62,286 nucleotides of DNA from Oscillospiraceae bacterium. GTDB lineage: Bacteria > Bacillota > Clostridia > Oscillospirales > Oscillospiraceae. Shown here piece after piece: positions 1-7,750 of this stretch; the stretch's first letter is position 1; each line of letters begins with the position of its first letter. A model generated the notes under the pieces. That model was given only the letters and a program-made list of their open reading frames with translations, ran no database searches and was not told the DNA's origin. The DNA lies in the NCBI GenBank assembly GCA_031261635.1, contig JAISJH010000083.1, positions 1 to 62,286 of the forward strand, given 5' to 3'. A program made the position numbers and the translations under genes.

Positions 1-465
1 GCGGGATACTACGTCAACCCTGGATTGCTTCGCCGCGTACAGACTTGCGAAATTCTACAATGGGAACGTTTCGCCGTCCGCGGATGACCGGCTTCGCAAA
101 GACGGTCAGGGCGAAGCCCTGACCTGTCCCGGCGCATTGCGCCGGGACGGTGGACGTGGGCTTGGACGGGGGTACTGGGCTTGGATTGCTTCGCGCGGCT
201 CGCAATGACGGTGCGCCGTATGGCGCACCCCGCGCACGGCGCGGGGAACCACCCCGCCGCCTACGGTAGCACCCCTCCCAAGAGGGGAATTTACGGGGGA
301 GGGCGGGTTTGAAACCCGCCCCTACGTCCCACGCGCAACCAACGCAACCCACGCCCCCGCAACCCACGTCCAACCCAAAAAAGCCCCCTTCCTCAGAAGG
401 GGGTGCCGCCCGCAGGCGGCGGGGGTTGTCCCTCCGTCTCTGATATTTGATAACTGTCAACTGAA
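1..465. repeat. Intergenic repeat block (R1 fragment, R5, R2, R3)
   Basis: No gene is visible. Bases 1-110 are the right half of an R1 module, cut by the window edge and partly diverged. R5 sequence follows (about 215-300, with CCCCTCCCAAGAGGGGAA), then an R2 hairpin at about 298-328 and a second GC-rich palindromic patch near 380-425. An R3 end lies at 433-465. Long open frames here are artefacts of GC-rich repeats. Confidence 0.85.
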
Positions 466-535
466 CCCATTACCACATTTTACCAAGCCAAAGATTGCTA
501 TATTTTTCCAAATGGGGGAATGTGAATAATAGCTC

Positions 536-564
536 TTGACAAGTATACGTAAAAGTGTTATACT
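536..564 (+). promoter_or_regulatory. Sigma-A promoter of the pilus cluster
   Basis: TTGACA at 536-541 and TATACT at 559-564 are separated by 17 bases. It lies about 65 bases upstream of pilB and faces the pilus genes, so it is the likely main promoter of pilB-pilT-pilC. Confidence 0.8.
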
Positions 565-629
565 AGTCTGTAATAGGTAATGGGAATGTGGCGGTATTCT
601 ACTAAATTCGGCAATCAAGGGTGCTTTTT

Positions 630-2333
630 ATGAACAATCAAAACCAGAAACTCAGGCTTGGGGACATACTTGTCGAGCAGAATGTTTTAACCGAGGAACA
701 GCTTGACGCCGCGCTTGAGGAACAGCGAAAAAGTCATATGCGCCTTGGTCAGCAACTTGTTTCGAGCGGTGCTACTACCGACGCGGCGATTGCCCACGCT
801 TTGCAGAGGCAGCTTGGCGTTGAGCTGATTGATTTGCGTTTTACGCGCGTGTCGCCGGAGGTTTTGGGGCTTGTCCCGGGTTCGGTTTTGCGGCGTTACA
901 GCGCGTTGCCGATTGAATTTGACCGCGACGGCTCGAATACGCTGCTGATTGCGATGTCTGACCCGCTAGACGTAAACGCGCAGGACGATATAGAGGTAAT
1001 AACCGGTTGCCGCATAGAGCTTCGGATAGCGATAGAGAGCGAGCTACAGGCGGCGCTCGACAGATACTTCGGCTCCGACGAGGCAATGTCAAGCGCGGAG
1101 CAGTACGCAAACGAGCGCGAGGCGCTGGCCTTGGAGGAGGCGGCAATGGCCTCCGCGGAGGAAGCGGACGTCAACAGCGCGCCGATTGTACAGCTCGTGC
1201 GCTCGATTATAGAACAGGCGGTGCGGCAACGCGCGAGCGATATTCACATAGACCCGCTCGAGCGGCAGGTTCGCATACGCTACCGGATTGACGGCACCTT
1301 GACGGAAAAAATGCTCTACGACGCGTCGCTTATGCCGGCGATTACAACGCGTATAAAGATACTCGGCGGCCTTGATATCTCGGAAAAGCGCAAACCGCAG
1401 GACGGCCGCATAACAATGAACATCGACAAGCAGGAATATGATATACGTTTATCCGCGCTGCCGTCCTACTTCGGCGAAAAACTCGTCCTGCGCCTCGCGC
1501 TCGCGAGCGGTATGACAAGGGCGCTGAACGAACTGGGTCTGCGCGAAAAGGAACTTGTCAAATTCAGGCATATTATATCGAATCCGAACGGTTTAATGCT
1601 CGTAACGGGTCCCACGGGTAGCGGCAAGTCCACGACGCTCTACACGGCGCTCTCAACGCTGAACCGCGAGGAGGTTAATATCATAACGGTTGAGGACCCC
1701 GTAGAGGCGAGCATACCGGGCATTAACCAGGTACAGGTAAACGTGCGCTCGGAGCTGACCTTCGCAAACGTCCTGCGCTCGATACTTCGCCAGGACCCCG
1801 ATATTATAATGATAGGCGAAATCCGCGACGGCGAGACTGCGGCTATAGCCGTACAGGCGTCAATTACCGGGCATCTTGTCGTAAGCACGCTGCATACTAA
1901 CAGCTCGGCGGCTACGATTACGCGGCTTATTGATATGGGCGTAGAACCGTTCCTGCTGGCTGACGCGCTCGTCGGGATAATCGCGCAGAGGCTTGTACGC
2001 AGGCTCTGTACGCATTGCAGGAAACCTCACACGGCGACGGGAGAGGAAAAATACCTCCTGGGGCTAGACCCGCGGGAAGACGTAAAAATCTACGAAGCGG
2101 GGGGCTGCAACCGTTGCGGCGACACAGGTTACTTCGGGCGTATTGGCGTATATGAGATAATGGACGTATCCCCTGAAACGCGCAGAATGATTGCGGCGCA
2201 CGGCACAACGGAGCAAATCCGCGAACAGGCGGTTGCGGAGGGAATGGAAACACTAAACCAGGCCGCCGCCCAATACGTTATAGAGGGTATGACGACGCTG
2301 ACGGAAATGCTGAAAGTTTCGTTCGATGTCTAG
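630..2333 (+). CDS. pilB: Type IV pilus extension ATPase PilB (GspE family)
   Basis: Cytoplasmic hexameric ATPase that powers pilus extension. The N-terminal 150 or so residues resemble the MshEN/T2SSE_N domain, with the opening run RLGDILVEQNVLTEEQLDAA. The ATPase domain has Walker A GPTGSGKSTT near residue 328, the Asp box and Walker B around IIMIGEIRDGETA, and the His box GHLVVSTLHTN. A zinc-binding four-cysteine site (CTHC, then CNRCGDTGYFGR) near residues 460-500 marks the PilB/GspE branch rather than PilT. Length, 567 residues, is normal. I chose ATG 630 because AAGGGTG lies 8 bases upstream; an in-frame GTG at 621 overlaps that ribosome site. pilT follows after 15 bases. Confidence 0.95.
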   Translation: MNNQNQKLRLGDILVEQNVLTEEQLDAALEEQRKSHMRLGQQLVSSGATTDAAIAHALQRQLGVELIDLRFTRVSPEVLGLVPGSVLRRYSALPIEFDRDGSNTLLIAMSDPLDVNAQDDIEVITGCRIELRIAIESELQAALDRYFGSDEAMSSAEQYANEREALALEEAAMASAEEADVNSAPIVQLVRSIIEQAVRQRASDIHIDPLERQVRIRYRIDGTLTEKMLYDASLMPAITTRIKILGGLDISEKRKPQDGRITMNIDKQEYDIRLSALPSYFGEKLVLRLALASGMTRALNELGLREKELVKFRHIISNPNGLMLVTGPTGSGKSTTLYTALSTLNREEVNIITVEDPVEASIPGINQVQVNVRSELTFANVLRSILRQDPDIIMIGEIRDGETAAIAVQASITGHLVVSTLHTNSSAATITRLIDMGVEPFLLADALVGIIAQRLVRRLCTHCRKPHTATGEEKYLLGLDPREDVKIYEAGGCNRCGDTGYFGRIGVYEIMDVSPETRRMIAAHGTTEQIREQAVAEGMETLNQAAAQYVIEGMTTLTEMLKVSFDV

Positions 2334-2348
2334 GAAGAAGGTACACTT

Positions 2349-3407
2349 GTGAAAAGTTTTGACGATTTACTACGCGACGCGGTCGCGCGGCGCGCCTCTG
2401 ACGTACACCTCACGGTTGGCGCGAAGCCCAGTTGCCGCATTGACGGCGAGATTGCGCCGCTCTTTGCCGAAACGCTTACAGCGGAACATATCAACGCCTT
2501 TATTGACACGCTCCTAAGCGAGAAGCAGAAAAGCCACTGGAGGGAGACGCTCGAGGCAGACCTCGCGTACTCCGTAGAGGGTTTAGGGCGCTTTCGTATA
2601 AATGTTTTCCACCAGAAAGGCTCGGCGGCGCTTGTAGCCCGCGCGTTGAACGCGGTTATCCCGTCCCCCAAGGAACTCGGTATCCCGGAGGTTATCGTAA
2701 AACTCACGGAAAAGCGGCGCGGCCTCGTGCTTGTAACCGGCGCGACCGGTAGCGGTAAGTCCACTACGCTCGCCTCGCTTATAAATATTATCAATACTAA
2801 CCGCCGCGACCATATTATTACTATCGAGGACCCTGTGGAGTACATACACGTTCACAAGCAATCGCTCGTAAACCAGCGCGAAGTCGGCGAGGATACCGGG
2901 AGTTTTTCAAACGCGCTACGTGCCGCGCTTCGCGAGGACCCTGACGTTATACTCGTCGGAGAGATGCGCGACCTCGAGACGATTTCAGCCGCCGTTACCG
3001 CCGCTGAAACCGGGCATTTGGTCTTTTCAACGCTTCACACTATCGGCGCGGCTAATACTATCGACCGTATTATCGACGTTTTCCCGCCTAATCAGCAAGG
3101 GCAGATACGCTCACAGCTCGCCGAAGTCATCGAGTGCGTTATATCGCAGCAACTAATGGTTCGCAGAGGCGGCAAGGGACGCGTCGCCGCACTAGAGATT
3201 ATGATGGCAAACGGCGCGATACGAAACCATATCCGCGAGGGCAAAACCTATCAAATCCCCTCCACTATCCAAACAAACCGCAAGGCCGGAATGATAACAA
3301 TGGAAGACGCGCTATACGAACTATACGAAAAAGGCGACATCGACGGCGAAACCGCCCTCTCCTACTCGCAGGACAGAAACGCCCTCGGGCGCAAGTTGCT
3401 GATATGA
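2349..3407 (+). CDS. pilT: Type IV pilus retraction ATPase PilT
   Basis: Hexameric ATPase that depolymerises the pilus and powers twitching. Walker A GATGSGKSTT sits near residue 131; the Asp box is followed by Walker B ILVGEMRDLETI and the His box GHLVFSTLHT. The C-terminal GAIRNHIREGKTYQIPS matches the PilT-specific AIRNLIRE region needed for retraction, and the four-cysteine site of PilB is absent. At 352 residues it has family length. The start is GTG, preceded by GAAGAAGG. Immediate linkage to pilB and pilC gives a full extension/retraction motor. Confidence 0.95.
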   Translation: MKSFDDLLRDAVARRASDVHLTVGAKPSCRIDGEIAPLFAETLTAEHINAFIDTLLSEKQKSHWRETLEADLAYSVEGLGRFRINVFHQKGSAALVARALNAVIPSPKELGIPEVIVKLTEKRRGLVLVTGATGSGKSTTLASLINIINTNRRDHIITIEDPVEYIHVHKQSLVNQREVGEDTGSFSNALRAALREDPDVILVGEMRDLETISAAVTAAETGHLVFSTLHTIGAANTIDRIIDVFPPNQQGQIRSQLAEVIECVISQQLMVRRGGKGRVAALEIMMANGAIRNHIREGKTYQIPSTIQTNRKAGMITMEDALYELYEKGDIDGETALSYSQDRNALGRKLLI

Positions 3408-3504
3408 CGCGATAAACCCGCGGGCGACCACAGGTCGCCCCTACAGGACGACGGTTGCGCTATTTTACCACGTTATCCATTACAAAAAAAGGTTGTGATA
3501 CAGC
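3408..3504. repeat. Short spacer with an R2-type hairpin
   Basis: Between pilT and pilC. GGGCGACC (3422-3429) and GGTCGCCC (3433-3440) form an 8-base perfect stem with a 3-base loop, followed by CTACAGG. This is the GGTCGCCC variant of R2, also present near 44800. There is no T-run, so it is not a classical terminator. Confidence 0.7.
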
Positions 3505-4734
3505 TTGACCGAATTTAACTACGTTGCGGTTACTAATGACGGGCGCGAAGCCAAGGGGCGCATAACGGCAGGCGACGAGCGGGCCGCACGCGCGGAACTC
3601 AAGCGGCAGAACCTGCTTGTTGTCAAGATAGCCCAAATAAACGCCCTCTCGCGTGATATCGACTTCTCCGACCTCGCTATTTTCAAGAAAAAACCCAAGT
3701 CGCGCGATTTAAGCGTATTCTGCCGCCAGTTTGTCAGTATTATCAACGCGGGTGTTCCCGTTATCGCCGCGCTTGAAATGCTCGCGGAGCAGACAGCTAA
3801 CAAAGTGCTGTCTAAGGCCATTACAGAGACGCGTATCTCCGTTGAGAAGGGCGAGTCGCTCGCGGACTCTATGCGTAAGAACGAAGCAATCTTTGGCGGG
3901 AGAATGTTTATCTCGCTCGTGACCGCCGGGGAGGCCTCGGGAACGCTTGAAATATCCTTTTCGCGTATGGCGGAGCAGTTTGAAAAAGACACCAAGTTAA
4001 ACGATATGGTTAAGAAAGCCTCGGTGTATCCTATAGTCGTTTTAATCGTGCTTGTCGCGGTTATCGGGGTTATGCTGATTGTCGTTGTCCCGAGCTTTGT
4101 CGGGATATTTGACGAACTCGGCACCGGGCTTCCGGCAATCACGATGATGGTCGTGAACGCCAGTAACTTTATGAAAGCGCGCTGGTACGTTGTTCTGATA
4201 GTGGTAGTCGGCGCGATAATCGCAATCCGCGAGTACGCCAAAACCACCTCCGGCAAGGCGCTCTACAGCCGCGTTACGCTCAAACTTCCCGTTATCGGCG
4301 ACCTGATTGTTAAATCCTCCTCGGCGCGTATGTCGCGGACAATCGGGACGCTGCTCGCGGCGGGTATCCCGCTTATACAGTCGCTTGAAATAACCGCTAA
4401 CTCTATGACAAACTTCCTTTTCCGCGACAAGCTGATGTCCGCGCGTGAGGACGTTGCGATGGGGAACGCGCTCTCCGACAGTATCCGCAAAGGCTCGCTG
4501 TTCCCGCCGCTCGTCTACCAAATGATGAGGATAGGCGAGGAATCCGGCGATATGGATAGTATGCTAGGCAAAATAGCCGATTTCTACGACCAGGAGGTAG
4601 AGGCCGCCACCCAGCGCGTAATCGCCCTAGTAGAACCCGCGATAATTATAATTATGGCAGTAGTAGTGGGCTTCATAGTAATGTCAATTATGCTCCCGCT
4701 AGTGAATATGTACGGCGCGCTTGATAATTTATAA
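3505..4734 (+). CDS. pilC: Type IV pilus inner-membrane platform protein PilC (GspF family)
   Basis: Integral membrane platform on which PilB and PilT act. Two GspF domains are visible: the first around SVFCRQFVSIINAGVPVIAA (residues 72-91), the second from SRTIGTLLAAGIPLIQSLEI. Strong hydrophobic segments lie at about residues 175-200, 225-245 and 375-400 (IALVEPAIIIIMAVVVGFIV). Length, 409 residues, is typical. The start is TTG with AAAAAAAGG about 12 bases upstream; a nearby GTG is out of frame. The last codons run into AT-rich R4 repeat sequence. Confidence 0.93.
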   Translation: MTEFNYVAVTNDGREAKGRITAGDERAARAELKRQNLLVVKIAQINALSRDIDFSDLAIFKKKPKSRDLSVFCRQFVSIINAGVPVIAALEMLAEQTANKVLSKAITETRISVEKGESLADSMRKNEAIFGGRMFISLVTAGEASGTLEISFSRMAEQFEKDTKLNDMVKKASVYPIVVLIVLVAVIGVMLIVVVPSFVGIFDELGTGLPAITMMVVNASNFMKARWYVVLIVVVGAIIAIREYAKTTSGKALYSRVTLKLPVIGDLIVKSSSARMSRTIGTLLAAGIPLIQSLEITANSMTNFLFRDKLMSAREDVAMGNALSDSIRKGSLFPPLVYQMMRIGEESGDMDSMLGKIADFYDQEVEAATQRVIALVEPAIIIIMAVVVGFIVMSIMLPLVNMYGALDNL

Positions 4735-5075
4735 TTGATAATGGACAATTGATAATTAGGACGCGTCCGCGCACGGCGCGGGTACAACCCCGCAACCCCC
4801 GCAACCCTCGTAAATTCCCCTCTTGGGAGGGGTGCCGCCGTAGGCGGCGGGGTGGTCTCCCCCGCAGGGCGCACCCCACGTCCAACCCCCGCACCCCACG
4901 TCCGCGCACGGCGCGGGTACGTCCGCGCACGGCGCGGGGAAACCACCCCGGCGCTACGCGCCACCCCTCCCAAGAGGGGAATTTGGTACGCCGCGCACGG
5001 CGCGGGACGCGTCCCCGCACCCCCCGCAACCCACATACCACGCACAACAATAACATAAGATTGGACTTACTACCG
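4735..5075. repeat. Intergenic repeat block (R4, R5)
   Basis: R4 tract (4730-4760) followed by a GC-rich R5 array with CCCCTCTTGGGAGGGG, its inverse CCCCTCCCAAGAGGGG, and several copies of the CCGCGCACGGCGCGG palindrome. The same array occurs twice at 7255-7690. The long open frames spanning this block on both strands are repeat artefacts. Confidence 0.8.
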
Positions 5076-5411
5076 ATGATTGATTTTGGCTCGATTTGTA
5101 TTGCCTATGTCAGTTGGCGCAGTGGCGGCAAGAACCGCCCGGTTCTTATTCGTGAAATAAATAATGACTGCGCGGTTTGCTATTCTATTACAACGCGATA
5201 TAATATCTATAGTCCTACAGTCCAAACCAACTATTTTATGATAAACGATTTGGAATGTACCGGGTTACGCAGGCAATCGTACATTGATACAACGAGATAC
5301 TATTATATCCCTATTGGCAGTATATCAGAGGAAAACATTATCGGCTATCTTTCAGATACCGACAAGATTAAACTATTAGAGTTTATCCTTGCAAAACAGA
5401 ATAAGGAGTAG
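5076..5411 (+). CDS. PemK/MazF-like toxin-type protein
   Basis: A 111-residue protein. The opening FGSICIAYVSWRSGGKNRPVLI resembles the PemK/MazF start, where a short strand is followed by a K-R-P loop; members of that family are sequence-specific endoribonucleases. The rest is less conserved and rich in Tyr and Ile. ATG 5076 is chosen because the upstream part of the open frame is repeat DNA; the ribosome site is weak. A 60-residue ORF follows after 5 bases and may be its partner, although antitoxins usually come first. The pair interrupts the pilus cluster between two repeat blocks and is less GC-rich than its neighbours, which suggests acquisition. Confidence 0.6.
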   Translation: MIDFGSICIAYVSWRSGGKNRPVLIREINNDCAVCYSITTRYNIYSPTVQTNYFMINDLECTGLRRQSYIDTTRYYYIPIGSISEENIIGYLSDTDKIKLLEFILAKQNKE

Positions 5412-5416
5412 ACATT

Positions 5417-5599
5417 ATGCAATCAACCGTATTAGACCGCCCGACCACGCTTTCCGGCCGCGCCTTAGACGACGCTTTAAAAGCGGCAATGGACGCCACA
5501 ACAAAGAAACGCGTTAAAATCGACATCGACAACGAGGGACGCTGGATATTCGACGAAGCCGCAAACCCGGAACTAGTCGACTGGATTGAAAACGGATAA
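5417..5599 (+). CDS. Small hypothetical protein, possible antitoxin
   Basis: Sixty residues, not recognised as a family. The ribosome site AAGGAG lies 9 bases before ATG and the gap to the PemK-like gene is 5 bases, so the two are probably co-translated. The sequence has an amphipathic helical first half (ALDDALKAAMDATTKKRV) and an acidic C-terminus (DEAANPELVDWIENG), a plausible layout for a toxin-neutralising tail. The antitoxin role is inferred only from position. Confidence 0.5.
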   Translation: MQSTVLDRPTTLSGRALDDALKAAMDATTKKRVKIDIDNEGRWIFDEAANPELVDWIENG

Positions 5600-5930
5600 C
5601 GCAATAACCCCACGTCCGCGCAACACGGGGCGCGGGGCGTAGCCCCAGCCCGTCATTGCGAGCCGCGGTAAGCTCGCGATACGTACCATTGAGACCGGCG
5701 CGGCAATCCAGTGCCGGAGACCCAAGACACGTAGTCCGTATGTTACCCCCCCGGCACTGGATTGCTTCGCGCCTGTAATGCCCTACGTATCGCACACTTA
5801 CCGGCGCTTCGCAATGACGGGCTAGGCAGGGCAAGCCCTGCCTGCGCCCCACGTCCAACCCGCAACCCCGCCCCAACCTCCCACCCAACGTCTCTGATAT
5901 TTGATATCTGCTATCTGATATCTATAACAT
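5600..5930. repeat. Intergenic repeat block (R1, R3) upstream of pilA
   Basis: A complete R1 module at 5652-5818, containing GCAATCCAGTGCCGG and CCGGCACTGGATTGC facing each other, with CGCAATGAC at its right end. An R3 end follows at about 5890-5925. No gene is visible. Confidence 0.85.
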
Positions 5931-5982
5931 CGCGTACACCAAACTTAATCATACAAACAACAAAACAGGAGGGTCAAATATT

Positions 5983-6447
5983 ATGTTGACTAATACCGCA
6001 CGCAACGCGCTTGGGCTCAGGAAGCGCAGGTCTGACGACAAGGGCTTTTCCCTTGTAGAGCTGATTATTGTTATCGCGATAATGGCAGTCCTCATCGCTA
6101 TCCTCGCTCCGCAGTTCCTCAAATATGTTGAGCGTTCGCGTGTTTCTAAGGACGATGCAAACCTAGATGAAATTTATCGTTCAGTTCAAATTGCAATAGC
6201 AGATAACGATATTTATGAAGCTCTCGGTACAGGAACTATTCGCGTTACATTTGATGGTACATCACTTTCTTGTACTGACGCTAATTTACTAGCTGCGGTT
6301 AATAAAAGTCTTGGTACAGAGACTGGAGGTAGCTCAGTAAACAAATTAAAAATCGTCTCTAAGAAGTATGCAACTACCACTTTTACAATAGACATCACAT
6401 ATAATGATACAACAAATGACGTTGCCGTAATTAAAAGCTGGACATAA
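5983..6447 (+). CDS. pilA: Type IV major pilin PilA
   Basis: Prepilin of 154 residues. A basic 21-residue leader ends in Lys-Gly, and cleavage between Gly21 and Phe22 gives mature FSLVELIIVIAIMAVLIAIL with Glu at +5, the canonical class III signal and polymerisation helix. The mature part is 133 residues, a usual size. Start ATG 5983 has AGGAGGG 9 bases upstream. From about 6160 the gene becomes markedly AT-rich (codons such as AAT, TTT, GAT) compared with its first third and its neighbours, so the exposed globular domain may have a different history from the conserved helix. It is the substrate of PilD immediately downstream. Confidence 0.93.
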   Translation: MLTNTARNALGLRKRRSDDKGFSLVELIIVIAIMAVLIAILAPQFLKYVERSRVSKDDANLDEIYRSVQIAIADNDIYEALGTGTIRVTFDGTSLSCTDANLLAAVNKSLGTETGGSSVNKLKIVSKKYATTTFTIDITYNDTTNDVAVIKSWT

Positions 6448-6480
6448 TCGTTACTTGATAGCGATATCTGCAAGGGAAAT

Positions 6481-7236
6481 ATGGATTTATTATTGTACAT
6501 CATAATGCCCGTCTACGGCCTAATCGTCGGCAGTTTCATAGGGGTGTGCATAGGCCGTGTGCCGGCGGGGGAGGATATTATCCGCGCGCCGTCGCGTTGC
6601 CCGGACTGCGGGCGGCGGCTCACGCCCTTTGAGCTTATCCCTGTATTCAGCTGGCTCGCTCTGCGCGGAAAGTGCCGGGGCTGCGGTGTACGAATTTCCC
6701 CGCGCTATCCGCTTATCGAGCTTGCTAACGGCCTGCTGTGGCTGCTCTGCGCCCGTTGCTTTGCGACGCTCCCGGCGATAATAACGGCCGCGCTCGCCCT
6801 CTCCCTGCTCCTCGCCGTCGCGGTGACGGACGGTCAGACCGGGCGCATACCCGACGGCTACTGCATCGCCCTCGCCGTCCTCGCCGCCGCGAACCTGTTC
6901 GTCACGCGCGCGCCGTTCGACGCGCTCCCCGGCGCGGTCGTCCTCTCCCTCCCGCTGTTTGCGGTGTACCAAATAAGCGGAGGAAGGGCAATAGGCGGCG
7001 GCGACATAAAATTCCTCGCCGCAACAGGCCTCCTGCTAGGCTGGAAGCTAATCCTACTAGCCTTCGCAATAGCCTGCGTAATAGCAACAGCAATTCACGG
7101 TGTACGAGTGCTGAAGCAAAACGCAAGCCATAAATTGCGCCTGGGGCCATATATGGCGGTAGGGGTCGCGATAGCGATGTTCGTTGGGGATAGGGTCGTG
7201 GCGTGGTACGTTGGGCTGTTGACAATGTATAATTGA
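6481..7236 (+). CDS. pilD: Prepilin peptidase PilD (A24A aspartic protease)
   Basis: Polytopic membrane protein that cleaves the pilin leader and normally N-methylates the new terminus. The N-terminal domain carries the zinc four-cysteine site CPDCGRRL...CRGCGVRISPRYPLIEL. The two catalytic Asp lie in VTDGQTGRIPD and in the GGGDIKFLAATGLLLGW loop, matching the family GxGD motif. Length is 251 residues. ATG 6481 has AAGGGA upstream and the gap to pilA is 33 bases, so the enzyme and its substrate are co-transcribed. Confidence 0.93.
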   Translation: MDLLLYIIMPVYGLIVGSFIGVCIGRVPAGEDIIRAPSRCPDCGRRLTPFELIPVFSWLALRGKCRGCGVRISPRYPLIELANGLLWLLCARCFATLPAIITAALALSLLLAVAVTDGQTGRIPDGYCIALAVLAAANLFVTRAPFDALPGAVVLSLPLFAVYQISGGRAIGGGDIKFLAATGLLLGWKLILLAFAIACVIATAIHGVRVLKQNASHKLRLGPYMAVGVAIAMFVGDRVVAWYVGLLTMYN

Positions 7237-7738
7237 TGAGGGACAATTGGGGGACGTCCGCGCACGGCGCGGGGAAACCACCCCGGCGCTGCGCGCCACC
7301 CCTCCCAAGAGGGGAATTTGGTACGCCGCGCACGGCGCGGGACGCGCCCCCGCAACCCCCCGTAACCCCCCGTAACCCCCCGTAAATTCCCCTCTTGGGA
7401 GGGGTGCCGCCGTAGGCGGCGGGGTGGTCTCCCCCGCAGGGCGCACCCCACGTCCAACCCCCGCAACCCACGTCCGCGCACGGCGCGGGGGGGTACGTCC
7501 GCGCACGGCGCGGGGAAACCACCCCGGCGCTTCGCGCCACCCCTCCCAAGAGGGGAATTTGGTACGCCGCGCACGGCGCGGGACGCGCCCCCGTAACCCC
7601 CGCAACCCCCGCAACCCCCGTAAATTCCCCTCTTGGGAGGGGTGCCGCCGTAGGCGGCGGGGTGGTCTCCCCCGCAGGGCGCACCCCCCGTCCCACCCCC
7701 CGTCTCTGATATTTGATATTTGCTAACTGTTAACTGAC
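7237..7738. repeat. Intergenic repeat block (R4, two R5 units, R3)
   Basis: An R4 tract at the pilD 3' end is followed by two tandem R5 units, about 7255-7480 and 7490-7690. Each contains CCCCTCCCAAGAGGGG, its inverse, and CGCGCACGGCGCGG palindromes. The short unit CGTAACCCCC is repeated near 7357-7385. An R3 end (7702-7736) stops directly before the AAAGGA ribosome site of the next gene. Confidence 0.82.
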
Positions 7739-7750
7739 AAAGGACACACT

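Noticed and set aside
3422-3440. Hairpin after pilT as a terminator
   Set aside because: No T-run follows and pilC continues in the same direction; it is a R2-family repeat.
4749-5075. Open frame extending the PemK-like gene upstream by about 110 residues
   Set aside because: The extra residues are Arg/Pro-rich and encoded entirely by R5 repeats that also occur elsewhere; the real start is near 5076.
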